From Brevibacillus sp. DP1.3A (GTDB lineage Bacteria > Bacillota > Bacilli > Brevibacillales > Brevibacillaceae), in contig NZ_CP085876.1 of assembly GCF_013284245.2 (NCBI RefSeq), forward strand, positions 879,001 through 943,000: a stretch of 64,000 nucleotides of DNA, in the 5' to 3' direction. The notes under the pieces are model-generated. The model saw only the letters and a list, made by a program, of their open reading frames with translations. It made no database searches and was not told where the DNA came from. Below are positions 26,387 through 36,800 of this stretch, piece after piece. Numbering within the stretch: the first letter of the stretch is position 1; the number at the start of each line of letters is the position of its first letter. A program made the position numbers and the translations under genes.

Positions 26387-26457
26387 TTGTAGACGATTAG
26401 AATGGAAAAAGATGAGTAAGGCGCTGCCGTCCCATTCCAGGGAGAGGAGAATTACAT

Positions 26458-27576
26458 ATGGAAATCCACCAAATACCCGAGCAATTGCCAGTGATCAAAC
26501 ATTCGAAAGACCGCTGGGGCTCTTTTGCCTATAGCAAGTGTAAGGATGCATACGGTTATGACGAGAACGGGCTGAAAAGATACGCGCTGATCGTTCAGCT
26601 TCAATACGATCAGACTGTGACAGAAGCAGACAAGGAGTTCCTGCACTATTTGATGAGCCAAGAGATTGAGATGCATAAGTCCCATCCCTATCAGGGATTA
26701 CATGAATCCATGGACATCGTGGCTTATTTATTGGCGAAGTTTAAGGATGTTAATCATATCCCGCTGTTTGAGCAGGCAAAATTAAGCAATTTTGATACCT
26801 ACTATGGCTTTGACACCGAGTATGTCATTTCGGCGGGGATTGAAGAGGCGATCACGTACATCGAAGAGAACGACCTGTACCGAATCAGCTCTTTCTTTCA
26901 GAATAAGAAAGAGGAGCTGGAAACGATGTATACGGCTGAACATATGGAGCGATGGTTTCAATCCAAGGCGAGGAATTACCCTGCCAATCGCGAGGATGAG
27001 TCCTTGATTACGTTAATGGACAGAGCAAGCGATTTCGGTAACATGGCAGAAGCAAGAAAATTACTGGAAAAGCTAGAAGAGCAGCTGGGCTCTGACAAAA
27101 AGAATTATTCTCTGCTGTATCATCAGGCAAAACAATTGGAAGAGTACGACAAGGCACTTCACTATCTCACACAGGATCTCCCGGAACAGGAAGATTCGTT
27201 TGACAAAGTATTCCTTTGGTTAAAAATGGCCGAAATTCATTTGCTCAAGCAGGACTGGGTTCAGGCTTTTGCCAGCGTCAAGCAGTGCGAGTCAGAGCTC
27301 AAACTCTTTTCCTCCTGGAGGAGTGCCGGTTTGGGAAGAAGTTTGAGCGAGACCTTGTTGGATATCAGCTTGATGGCAAAGGACAGCGACGAGTCTTTGG
27401 CTAGAGAAGCGTACCACTGGGCCGACCAGATGTTAAAATCGACAAACAACTATAGCAGTAATGTTTTGAGAAAGGCGCACCAATGTGCCAAGGTGCTGCA
27501 ACTCAAACAGGATAAAAGGCTGTACAGTAAAAAAGTCGCGATAGAAGCTAGACGAATCAACAGAATGCTTAGATGA
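26458..27576 (+). CDS. hypothetical helical repeat protein
   Basis: 372 residues, no signal peptide, no membrane segment, charged throughout. The family is not recognised. The N-terminal third (to about 140) looks globular with mixed strands (KRYALIVQLQYDQTV). From about 170 it is all-helical, with TPR-like helix pairs (MAEARKLLEKLEEQLG, YDKALHYLTQDL, WVQAFASVKQCESEL, SLAREAYHWADQML), so it may be a scaffold or a protein that binds a regulator. A good AGAGGAGA ribosome site stands before the ATG. It has its own terminator and is divergent from the RDD gene, sharing a 120-bp control region with it. Confidence 0.7.
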   Translation: MEIHQIPEQLPVIKHSKDRWGSFAYSKCKDAYGYDENGLKRYALIVQLQYDQTVTEADKEFLHYLMSQEIEMHKSHPYQGLHESMDIVAYLLAKFKDVNHIPLFEQAKLSNFDTYYGFDTEYVISAGIEEAITYIEENDLYRISSFFQNKKEELETMYTAEHMERWFQSKARNYPANREDESLITLMDRASDFGNMAEARKLLEKLEEQLGSDKKNYSLLYHQAKQLEEYDKALHYLTQDLPEQEDSFDKVFLWLKMAEIHLLKQDWVQAFASVKQCESELKLFSSWRSAGLGRSLSETLLDISLMAKDSDESLAREAYHWADQMLKSTNNYSSNVLRKAHQCAKVLQLKQDKRLYSKKVAIEARRINRMLR

Positions 27577-27585
27577 CTCAAAGTA

Positions 27586-27615
27586 AACCCGACATCTGTA
27601 ATGGTCGGGTTTTTC
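27586..27615 (+). terminator. Rho-independent terminator after the helical protein gene
   Basis: AACCCGAC and GTCGGGTT pair over a 10-nt loop with a TTTT tail. The following 200 bases up to the next gene show nothing I can name. Confidence 0.85.
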
Positions 27616-27816
27616 TCTGTTTGGATGCAACGTTCATAAAAAAAATACCCACTCAGGGATCACTTTGCTGTATCTTTAATCTGAGCAATATTTCCTATCT
27701 TTTTATAGACTTTTTTCCCCGTTAGCCAACCTCATTGCGCTTCAGGTCATCGATAGCAAGGCTACTTTCCATGTTTCCTTCATGAATGTCATTTTACTTC
27801 TAGGCAGGAGATGCGT

Positions 27817-30387
27817 ATGGATTTATTAACGTACAGTCCACTTATCGCAACCAAGCTTCATGTTCCGAAGTATGGTTCGGACTTGTTACTTCGACATCAG
27901 ATATTGAAAGAAATCGATGACGCGGGCGATGCAAGATTGATTCTCGTGTGCGCGCCAGCCGGTTTCGGTAAAACGACAGCAGTCAGTCAATGGACGCAAA
28001 ATTCCGGCAAACCGACCGGTTGGATCTCCCTGGATGAATCAGATAATGATCCCGTGCGCTTTTGGCGATATTTTGCTAGGGCAATTGATAGGGCTCAGGA
28101 AGACTTGGGCAAAGAATCTTCCTCGGTGCTCCACCCACAATACACGGCTTCTGCTGAGCAGTTGATGTCCGTGTTACTCGAAGAAATTGCGGGGTTTGAA
28201 CGTGATTTTTATCTGGTATTGGACGATTACCATCTCATTAAGGAGCCTTCCATTCATGAAGGACTGCAGACACTGATCCAGCATGCTTCCTTCTATATGC
28301 ATGTCGTCCTGATTACGCGGGAGGAACCTCCTTTTGCCCTTCACCGTCTACGCGTTCGGAAACAGTTGAAGCAACTGGGCTCGGACACTCTTCGGTTCAA
28401 TGAGGAGGAGTGTCGACGCTTATTCCATGAGCAACTGGGTCTGAGTCTGTCAGAACAAGACATAGGCTCGCTAAGCAAACGAACGGAGGGATGGGTGGCT
28501 GGTTTGCAGTTAGCAGCCTTATCCATGCAAGGAAAGCCCGAAGCGTCTAAGGTCATTCATCAATTTTCCGGTAACGATAAGTATGTCGGAGAATATTTGA
28601 CGGAAGAAGTATTGAAACGTTTGCCTGAAAAGGTGCAGATGTTTTTGTTGAAAACGTCCATACTGCCGCGTCTGACAGGAGATCTATGCGCAGCCGTTAC
28701 CGGAGAGCCGGACGCTCACGACATCCTTCGCATGCTCGAGAGAACGAATTCATTTGTCATCGCGCTGGATGGCGTAAATGAGTGGTATCGTTATCACCAT
28801 TTGTTCGCAGAACTTCTGCTTTCCCATGTAAGGAAAACATATAACGAACTGCTTCCTACCCTACATATCTCTGCAAGCTGTTGGTTTGAAAGTCACGGGT
28901 GGATAATGGAGGCGACTGAGCATGCGTTTCTCGGAAAAGATTGGACCCGGGCGAGCCGTTTGATCGTCGCACATGCGCCGTGGATGTTGAAACAGTACGA
29001 AAATATAACACTGCGCAGATGGATGAAATACTTTGAGAAGTCCTGGTTGGAATGCAACCCTGAGCTGTGCATTGCTTTTGCTTGGCTGCATGCTGTATCT
29101 AACGAAATTGATCAGGCGGAAATCCTCCTTCAATTGGCTGACGAAGCAACACGGACCAATCATGGGAGCTTTGACGACTGTCGAGTAGAAATGTGTGTGC
29201 TTCGGGGATATATCGAAGTGATGCGGGGAAATGTGGACCTTTCCCTCAAATATATGGAAGATTCGGTCCAAATGAAGCCAAAATTCAGCCGCTACTTCAT
29301 CGTCGGCATAGAGTTGAATTCAGATGAGCCGTACGTGCTGCGTAGTCGTGTGGCCTTGAGCGGGTATTTGTCCAATGTGAATGAATACTATCCAAAATTA
29401 AGAGCGATCTGGAAGCACAGTGGTCTTGGCATATTAGCCTACGGTTCCATCGTGATGGCTGAGCTTTATTATGAGAAAAATGATTTTGAGCAGCTAAAAT
29501 ATTTCGTACCGCGAGCCATCCAGTTAGGCACCATCTCCTTGAATTTTGGCGTATTGGTCCCTGTGTATTTGACTTTGGCCCGATGGAGAAAAGCAGAGCA
29601 TCGTAACGACGAGATGTGGCTGGCCATGGAGGAAATCACATCGCTCTGCCGCCAGCATGATGCGCCTCCCCATTGGATGTCTTTTGTAGAAACATTCCGC
29701 GTCCGATTATGGATCGAAGAAAATCGACGGGAAGAAATAGAAAAATGGGCCGAGCTCTACACCAAAATGAATGTCGATATTGTCGCTTCCCGACATGAAT
29801 TTGAACGAATGACGTTGGCCCGGGTATACATCTATTTAAAAAACGACAGTGCAGCCATCATGCTACTAACCAGCTTAAAGCATGAGGCGGAAATAAAGGA
29901 TCGGCTCGGGAGTCGGATTGAAGCCTTTCTTCTGCTCAGCCAAGCTTACATGATCCCAAAACAGCATCATGAAGCGATGACGTGTATGCGCATGGCGGTG
30001 ACGTTAGCCGCACCAGAAGGCTATGTACGCACTTTTTTGGATGAAGGCCCTGGCGTTGCCAAAATGCTCTATTCGCTCTATAAAAGCAAAAACGTATCCA
30101 AGCAAGAGATGGCTTATCTTTCGATGCTGCTTAAAAGTGTAGAGAAGGAATTTCCTACGCTCGATATTCAAATTCGGGTATCCCCTGCATTGGAAAAATT
30201 GACGGAAAGAGAGTCGGAAGTGCTGGCACTGATCGGTGAAGGGTTATCCAACTCGGAGATTGCGGACAAGCTGCATCTCACACTGGGAACGGTAAAAGGG
30301 CATGTGCATCAAATTTTTAGCAAGCTCCAGGTGAAAAATCGGGCACAAGCCATCGTCAGATTAAGAGAAAGTGAGATCGACCATTAG
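27817..30387 (+). CDS. MalT-like ATP-dependent LuxR-family (LAL) transcription regulator
   Basis: About 856 residues. Order: an N-terminal STAND/NTPase module with Walker A APAGFGKTT (near 46-54) and Walker B VLDDYH, a long helical TPR-type arm (about 350-780) that would sense a ligand or partner, and a C-terminal LuxR helix-turn-helix (LTERESEVLALIGEGLSNSE and GTVKGHVHQIFSKL). Proteins of this build multimerise on ATP and inducer binding and activate nearby or distant operons. The ATG at 27817 is preferred, 6 bases after AGGAG; the ATG at 27811 lies directly on that site. The gene is alone between its terminator and an upstream one. Its target is not evident, though its position between two biosynthetic regions makes a control role possible. 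Confidence 0.9.
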   Translation: MDLLTYSPLIATKLHVPKYGSDLLLRHQILKEIDDAGDARLILVCAPAGFGKTTAVSQWTQNSGKPTGWISLDESDNDPVRFWRYFARAIDRAQEDLGKESSSVLHPQYTASAEQLMSVLLEEIAGFERDFYLVLDDYHLIKEPSIHEGLQTLIQHASFYMHVVLITREEPPFALHRLRVRKQLKQLGSDTLRFNEEECRRLFHEQLGLSLSEQDIGSLSKRTEGWVAGLQLAALSMQGKPEASKVIHQFSGNDKYVGEYLTEEVLKRLPEKVQMFLLKTSILPRLTGDLCAAVTGEPDAHDILRMLERTNSFVIALDGVNEWYRYHHLFAELLLSHVRKTYNELLPTLHISASCWFESHGWIMEATEHAFLGKDWTRASRLIVAHAPWMLKQYENITLRRWMKYFEKSWLECNPELCIAFAWLHAVSNEIDQAEILLQLADEATRTNHGSFDDCRVEMCVLRGYIEVMRGNVDLSLKYMEDSVQMKPKFSRYFIVGIELNSDEPYVLRSRVALSGYLSNVNEYYPKLRAIWKHSGLGILAYGSIVMAELYYEKNDFEQLKYFVPRAIQLGTISLNFGVLVPVYLTLARWRKAEHRNDEMWLAMEEITSLCRQHDAPPHWMSFVETFRVRLWIEENRREEIEKWAELYTKMNVDIVASRHEFERMTLARVYIYLKNDSAAIMLLTSLKHEAEIKDRLGSRIEAFLLLSQAYMIPKQHHEAMTCMRMAVTLAAPEGYVRTFLDEGPGVAKMLYSLYKSKNVSKQEMAYLSMLLKSVEKEFPTLDIQIRVSPALEKLTERESEVLALIGEGLSNSEIADKLHLTLGTVKGHVHQIFSKLQVKNRAQAIVRLRESEIDH

Positions 30388-30401
30388 ACAAAATAACGAA
30401 A

Positions 30402-30442
30402 GCAAAACGAGCCTCTAGAATCGATTCTAAGGCTTGTTTTGC
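30402..30442 (+). terminator. hairpin terminator after the LAL regulator gene
   Basis: A 13-bp stem, GCAAAACGAGCCT with AGGCTTGTTTTGC, with one G-U pair and a 15-nt loop. The T-tail is weak (ATGTTTTC). Confidence 0.65.
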
Positions 30443-30656
30443 ATGTTTTCAGTGGCCTCAGCTATTTTCGGGTGTTTGTTTTCTTTGCAAATCCATCTCA
30501 TGTACACACAACGGTCACATCAGCCATCTATACTCATCTTGTAATAACAAGGTTGGTGGTCATAGGAATGGCGACGGTGAGAAAAGGATTCGTAAATTTC
30601 ACGATAGACTGGTAATCTATGCAATAAATGCACAACCACGAGTAAGGAGTGCGGAA

Positions 30657-31337
30657 ATGAAACGGAAAGTGTTACTCGTAGAGGACGACGAGCTCATACG
30701 TGAATTTGTATCGGATTATTTTAAAAAAGAAGCTTGGGAAGTGTACGAAGCACAGCACGGTAAAATGGCGATGGAGCTTTTCGCTCTGCACCCTGTCGAT
30801 TTAGTTGTACTAGATATTATGATGCCCGAGATGGATGGCTGGTCGGTGTGCAGAAAAATCCGCCAACAATCCGACATTCCCATCATGATCATTACAGCAA
30901 GAGTAGACGACGATGACCAGTTGATGGGTTTCGAGCTTGGCGCGGACGAATATGTCACCAAACCGTTTAGTCCAAAAGTATTAGTGGCCCGTGCCAAAGC
31001 TCTGATGAAAAGGGCAGAGGGGAGCATCGGGAGGGGAGATGATATCGCTCAGTTTGGAGCATTGACGGTAAACAAACGCGCTCACACCGTTACGATTGCA
31101 GGCGTCCCGATTTCATTGACACCAAAAGAGTATGAGCTGCTTCTGTTCTTCATCAAGCATGAAGGGACGGTCTTGTCCCGAGATAGCATATTGAATGGGG
31201 TTTGGGGGATGGACTACTTTGGCGACCATCGCACCGTGGATACCCACGTGAAAAAACTGCGTGCCAAGCTGGATACAGAGCAGCATCTGATTCAGACGAT
31301 GATCCGTTTTGGATATAAGTTTGAGGCAAAACGATGA
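30657..31337 (+). CDS. OmpR/PhoB-family response regulator
   Basis: 226 residues. Receiver domain (1-120) with the acidic pair DD at 9-10, phospho-acceptor Asp53 in VVLDIMMPEMDGW, and Lys in KPFSP. A winged-helix DNA-binding domain follows (about 130-225; LTPKEYELLLFF and DHRTVDTHVKKLRAKL). It is phosphorylated by the histidine kinase encoded next and should regulate transcription. AAGGAG stands 7 bases before the ATG. The stop overlaps the kinase start as ATGA (31334-31337), so the pair is translationally coupled. Confidence 0.95.
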   Translation: MKRKVLLVEDDELIREFVSDYFKKEAWEVYEAQHGKMAMELFALHPVDLVVLDIMMPEMDGWSVCRKIRQQSDIPIMIITARVDDDDQLMGFELGADEYVTKPFSPKVLVARAKALMKRAEGSIGRGDDIAQFGALTVNKRAHTVTIAGVPISLTPKEYELLLFFIKHEGTVLSRDSILNGVWGMDYFGDHRTVDTHVKKLRAKLDTEQHLIQTMIRFGYKFEAKR

Positions 31338-33118
31338 AACGCCTTCGACTAAACGTTGTGACAAAATTATTTGCCGCCACTTTTGTTTTTGTCTTTTTGC
31401 TCTACGCTTTGATATTGATAGGGGAAAAGTTTTTCTTTGAGCGCTTTTATTTAAACGCGAAAGTAAGCGAGCTCTCGCAAGCAATGGCATCTTTCCCAGA
31501 TGAGTACGCCAAGCTCCCTCCAGGCAAGCACAAGCTGGATAGGCTGGTTGGAACATTGATGAATCGTACAGATGCCAGCTTTGCGATCGCAAACGAGCAG
31601 CTTAGGCAAATGAATCTTGATCCCTATTTTCTAAAAGTAAACGTAGCAAATCAAAATCAAGTGATTACCTTACCGTTAAAAGAAATGACGAGCACCGAGC
31701 TCCCTGAAGGACTCCATGCGGGAGACACGATTACCGTTGACGGAATCTTTATGGATGAGAACGACACGATCATGAAGCCGATACAGATAGCAAGACAAAG
31801 TCCATCCACAAATGTATCCGAAAAAGGACTAACCCGGGTTACGGGTGTCATTTCTGACCTCATGCTACCTAGTCAGCAGCGGGCACATAACCCTTTTTAT
31901 CAGGATTCTCTCGTAGAGGATCAAATCGGATCATGGCTGACGCAGCAATCCGAAGAGATTACACAGATGAAAAGCGGATCATTCATCCAGCGGAAGTGGA
32001 CTGATCCGTGGAGTGGTGTAAACTATGCCATCGTCATTCATCGGTTCTCCTATCATAGCGAGGCGATGTACATGATAGCGGTGACGACACTGCAACCTGT
32101 GAGCGATGCAATAAGTATGCTGACCAGCTATTCCCTATACGCGACGCCAGTCATCCTCGTCATCTTACTGCTACTGTCCTTTGTCTTTTCGAAGATCATC
32201 ACGAAACCATTAGTTACGCTGAGTCATTCCGCTTCACGCATGGCTAATCTGGACTTCACAGAACTTGCTTCGATTCATTCTCAGGATGAATTCGGTGAGC
32301 TCTCACGCCATCTGAATACGTTAGCCGGCAAGCTGGATCAGACATTAAAAGACCTGACGAGTGCCAACGTCACTCTTCGCGAGGATCTAGAGCATAAGGA
32401 AAAAATGGAGCAACTTCGCAAAGAATTGATTGCAAACATCTCTCATGAACTCAAGAACCCGCTTGGCATTGTGAAGGGCTTTGCGGAAGGGTTAAAAGAT
32501 GATGTCGCACATGAAAAGCGGGAGCGATACATGGACGTCATTTTAAGCGAAGTCGACAAGATGAACGAGCTCATTATGGATATGCTGGAGTTGTCCAAAT
32601 TCGAAGCCAAAGCCATTTTACTTCGTAGACAATCGTTTCCCGTATCGGAAGTAATAGATCGTGTAGCTGCTTCCTTTCAACTACAGCTGGCAAACAAGCA
32701 GGTACGACTAAGGATCGCCTTACCTGAAGAGATAAACGTATGGGCAGATCCAAGACGTATCGAGCAAGTGATCGTGAATTTGCTCGGCAATGCAGTCCGG
32801 CACGCCAATCCATCAAGTGAGATTCGGATTACGGGGGCACGCGAGCGGGAGTGCATCCGGTTTCGAATCGAAAATGAAGGAGCGCACATCCCAGACGATC
32901 AACTAACGCGGATATGGGAGCAATTTTATCGAGTAGATAGCTCTCGCTGGCGGAAATCTGGCGGCACGGGTCTCGGATTGGCGATCTGTAAACATATCCT
33001 CGATCTACATGGCAGTGATTATGGTGCGGAAAATACCGTGGATGGAGTCGCTTTTTCCTTCACGTTAGTTGAAAATGAAAACAAAGGTGGAAATGACAAT
33101 GAATCTGAAAAAGAATAA
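31334..33118 (+). CDS. sensor histidine kinase
   Basis: 594 residues. Order: membrane helix (about 10-33), an extracellular sensor of about 230 residues without a recognised fold, second membrane helix (about 265-290), HAMP domain, HisKA domain with His371 in NISHELKNPLGIVKGF, and HATPase_c with the N-box NLLGNAVRHAN, and G-boxes WEQFYRVDSSRWRKSGGTGL. All catalytic parts are intact. It partners with the response regulator just upstream and is followed, with a 20-bp overlap, by a lipoprotein gene that is likely to be the sensor's partner or target at the membrane. The extracellular signal is unknown. Confidence 0.95.
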   Translation: MKRLRLNVVTKLFAATFVFVFLLYALILIGEKFFFERFYLNAKVSELSQAMASFPDEYAKLPPGKHKLDRLVGTLMNRTDASFAIANEQLRQMNLDPYFLKVNVANQNQVITLPLKEMTSTELPEGLHAGDTITVDGIFMDENDTIMKPIQIARQSPSTNVSEKGLTRVTGVISDLMLPSQQRAHNPFYQDSLVEDQIGSWLTQQSEEITQMKSGSFIQRKWTDPWSGVNYAIVIHRFSYHSEAMYMIAVTTLQPVSDAISMLTSYSLYATPVILVILLLLSFVFSKIITKPLVTLSHSASRMANLDFTELASIHSQDEFGELSRHLNTLAGKLDQTLKDLTSANVTLREDLEHKEKMEQLRKELIANISHELKNPLGIVKGFAEGLKDDVAHEKRERYMDVILSEVDKMNELIMDMLELSKFEAKAILLRRQSFPVSEVIDRVAASFQLQLANKQVRLRIALPEEINVWADPRRIEQVIVNLLGNAVRHANPSSEIRITGARERECIRFRIENEGAHIPDDQLTRIWEQFYRVDSSRWRKSGGTGLGLAICKHILDLHGSDYGAENTVDGVAFSFTLVENENKGGNDNESEKE

Positions 33119-33626
33119 TATGAAAAGCTTACTGGCTGTATTGGTCCTATCACTTGTTACTAGTGCTTGTGGCACACCGCTTCCTCAAGAATCGACTGGT
33201 CAAGTGTCGCCGCAAGTTCCTCAGGAAAACAAAGAAAACAAGGAGAAACAACCGGAGAACGTTGCACAAGACATGGCCGCAGAACAGCAGGAAAAAGAAA
33301 TTCTCGTCGTGGTCGACCAGGAACCGAAACCCATCGAGGGAAATAGCTTCGATTTCTTTATCGAACAGCGACCTGCCGGCTATTCATTAGCTAGCATGCA
33401 GTGGAAGTCTGAGAAAACTGACATCGTAACCACGACAGAGCAAGCGATCAAAAACGACATGGAAGGTAACCCTGGTGAGAATCGCTTTGTCATCGGTGGT
33501 AGCATGTCGTTATCCAGTTTCTACTACAAGGATGAGTTGAAGGGGGAAAAGGGGAAATTGATTTTGGTCTTTCAAAATGAGCAAGGCAATGAAAAGACAT
33601 GGGAGAAGGAGCTAACCCTTAAATAA
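33099..33626 (+). CDS. lipoprotein of the two-component operon
   Basis: About 175 residues. Signal peptide of lipoprotein type with lipobox LVTSAC followed by GT, so the mature protein is attached to the outer face of the membrane through that Cys. A Gln/Glu/Lys-rich linker (PQVPQENKENKEKQPEN) leads to a small beta-rich domain (about 75-175; ILVVVDQEPKPIEGNSFDFF, then a likely Ig-like fold ending in EKELTLK). The ATG at 33099 is chosen because AAAGGTGG stands upstream at the right distance; it overlaps the kinase gene by 20 bp. Function unknown; the operon position suggests a sensor accessory or target. Confidence 0.85.
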   Translation: MNLKKNNMKSLLAVLVLSLVTSACGTPLPQESTGQVSPQVPQENKENKEKQPENVAQDMAAEQQEKEILVVVDQEPKPIEGNSFDFFIEQRPAGYSLASMQWKSEKTDIVTTTEQAIKNDMEGNPGENRFVIGGSMSLSSFYYKDELKGEKGKLILVFQNEQGNEKTWEKELTLK

Positions 33627-33640
33627 CGTCCGATCAATTG

Positions 33641-33669
33641 GAACCTCATTTTTGAGGTTCTTTTTATTT
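33641..33669 (+). terminator. Rho-independent terminator of the two-component operon
   Basis: GAACCTC and GAGGTTC form a 7-bp stem over a 6-nt loop, followed by TTTTTATTTT. Confidence 0.85.
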
Positions 33670-33830
33670 TGTTTGGCACATGTTTACGGTGGGGTTTTTT
33701 GTTGGGAAGAAATAAATCACGAAAAGACATAACTTTAGTTAGTATTTTTTGCAAAAGACTGTTGTTACCATATTTTTGTTTCACCTAGATGTTTTGCTAG
33801 GGGAGTGTGTCGACAGTAGGGGGAATTCAA

Positions 33831-33860
33831 ATGAAGAAGGAAGGAGGACAGTGTTATTGA
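33831..33860 (+). CDS. nine-residue leader peptide ORF coupled to the Ig-repeat protein gene
   Basis: ATG at 33831 with an AGGGGG ribosome site 7 bases before it encodes MKKEGGQCY. Its TGA shares the last A with the ATG of the large gene (TGATG). The ribosome site of the large gene (AAGGAGG, 33841-33847) lies inside this mini-ORF, so translation of the leader should open or occlude it. This could be real coupling or chance; there is no other support. Confidence 0.4.
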   Translation: MKKEGGQCY

Positions 33861-36800
33861 TGAAAAGAATAATTGCTCGTTTGTTGGTATTTACTTTGCT
33901 ATTTGCAATTGTCCAACCTGTGTTTATTCAAGAAAAAGTGAACGCAGCTGATCTTACAGATGTGATTCGAGTAGAGGCGGACAAGTTCGTGGATGCGTCT
34001 GGTGCCTATCCAGATGGAATGCAATTTGAATTGATTCAGAACGCGTTGATCGTCGGCTATGCGCGAGACTCTGGCGGGGATTATGGGGCTGCGAATGCTG
34101 CCCTGCGTTTTGACCTGAGCGGCGTGAAAAGTGAGAAGAAAATTGAGTCTGCTTTCCTGAAAATTTATGTGCATAAGGTAGATATAACAGGTGGAGATAA
34201 GCCCTTTATTGATCTATGGGGCTCGTCTGATGACAGCTGGAACGATGATTCTACGTTGACGATACCTATGCATAGTGAAAGAATCATAGCAAATGAGATG
34301 CTTCCCGATAATTTCACAGGGTGGAAATCGTTTGATGTAACCAGCTTTGTTAAGACCAATGTTTCAGACAAAAAGGCTACCTTTGTTTTAAGAGGACGAC
34401 AAACAGCGCCGCCAGTACCACTTTTGTATCAACCTCAAATCGTTTTTTACGACAAAATAAATCCCAGCTTCGCTTCTCAGCTAGAAATCACTTATGCTGC
34501 TAACACTCCACCAACCGATATCCTCTTATCGTCCCATTCGATTCCTGAAAACAATCAAATAGGAGCGGTAGTTGGTACGCTTTCGGCAGTAGATCCTGAT
34601 CAAGGAGATACTGTTACGTTCAGCATTCTAAACAATCCGGTGCCATTTACTATTGAGGGAAATCAACTGAAGGCAACGGAAAAATTTGATTTTGAAACGA
34701 AGTCGACTTACTATGTACCGATCACCGCAACAGACTCGGCTGGCAATTTCTTTACCAAGACGATGACCATCCAGGTGACAGATGTAAATGAACCACTTAC
34801 GACAGCGACGGTTACCATCAATGGCGGTGCTGCGATTACGAATTCAGCAAATGTGACGCTCACCATGACCCATGATGATCCCGACGCGGCCAAGCCCGAG
34901 TACCGTTTGACGAATGTGGAAGGTGGTCCTTGGAGCGAATGGAAGTCGTTTGTGACACCTGTGACGTGGACTCTCACAACAGGCGAAGGGACCAAAACGG
35001 TCTTCATGGAGCTGCGAGATGGAACAGGAACTGTTCTGCAAGCACAGGATAGCATTGTGCTGGATACGACACCTCCGGCAGGGACCATCGAGATCAATAA
35101 TGGGAACGTAGCCACTTCATCAGAAAAGGTAGAGCTTACCATTCAGGGTAGTGATGCGAACGGCCCGGTAGAACTGATGTTGTCGAATGATAACAACTTT
35201 ACAGGCAGTTGGATACCTGTCCCAGCCAACAACAAGCTGGAATGGAACTTGGCTAGTGGAGATGGACAAAAAACGGTCTACGCGAGGTTCCGTGATGGTG
35301 CAGGGAATCTGTTTACGACATCGGATACCATCGAGTTAGACAAAACGCCACCTGTTGTGACGGGGGTTGCGAATGGCAGCTTCTACACGGCAGATGTCAC
35401 ACCTGTCTTCGATGATGGGACAGCAACATTGAATGGTGCTCCTTTTGCCAGCGGCACAAAGGTGAGTATGGAGGGCAGGTATACGCTGGTAGTGACGGAT
35501 ACAGCGGGGAATACGACTACGGTAACCTTTACCCTAGATAAAACCGCGCCTACTGGAACTCTTGCGATCAATAACGGAGCCACCCATACGAATAACCAAG
35601 ATGTCACTTTGCAAATCGATGCCACTGACGTTTCCAGCAAGGTGAAAATGAAGCTGTCCAACGATAACATCAGCTGGAGTGCGCTAGAGGATGTGGCGAC
35701 CGCCAAGGCTTGGAAGCTAACAAATGGGGATGGACAGAAAACGGTCTATCTACAGTTGATCGACGAAGCTGGCAACCCCCATGATTTACAGGCATCGATT
35801 ACACTCGATACGGTTGCACCTGCTGTCACAGGGGTAGAGAACAACAAGCTGTACAATCAGAGTGTCACGATCAGCTTCAACGAAGGAAAGGCGACCTTGA
35901 ACGGAAAGACGATAGCTGACGGAGAAATCGTCAATGAGGATGGCGCTTATACGTTGATTGTCACGGATGAAGCGGGCAATACAGCATTGCTTGCATTTTC
36001 GATTGATCAAACAAAGCCGTCAGGCAGTCTCAAGATCAATGGTGACGCCAATTATACCAATTCACTTGCAACCACATTACAAATTGCTGTTACCGATTTC
36101 AGCAATGATCTAGAGATGCGCTTTTCCCATGATACGAGTGATCCAGCCAATTGGACTTCTTGGGAAGCGCTGACTCCAACAAAGGCGTGGACCTTGCCGA
36201 CTGGGGACGGAACCAAGTCGGTTTACATGGAAGTAAAGGACAAAGCAGGGAATATTGCTAGCTTTACCGATGAGATCACACTCGATATGACCAACCCTAC
36301 GGGTGCTTTTGAGATCAATCAAGGTCAGTCGCATACCAACACGAGCAAAGTTACAATGAGTGTGGAGTCGGCTGATGCTCATGGTGTGGAAATGCGCTTG
36401 TCCAATGACAACCTGACGTGGAGCGATTGGAAAGCGGCACCATCAAAAGGCGACATTCCATGGGATCTGAATAGTGCGAATGGAACCAAAACGGTCTATC
36501 TCGAGCTGAGAGATCCGGCCGGAAACCAAATTGCCCTTCAAAAGCAAATCACGCTGGATTCTACTGGACCAGTCGTCACAGGAGTCGCCCAGGATGGTGT
36601 CTATGCGAGCGACGTAACGATTACCTTCAACGAGGGAACAGCATTACTGAACGGCAATCCGTTTACGAGCGGTTCTGTTGTCAGTGCGGAAGGATCGTAT
36701 GAACTAGTCGTAACAGACGAGGCACAAAATCGCACGACGATTCGTTTCACGCTGGATAAAACACCACCGACTGGAACGCTCAGCATCGATAACGGAGCCG

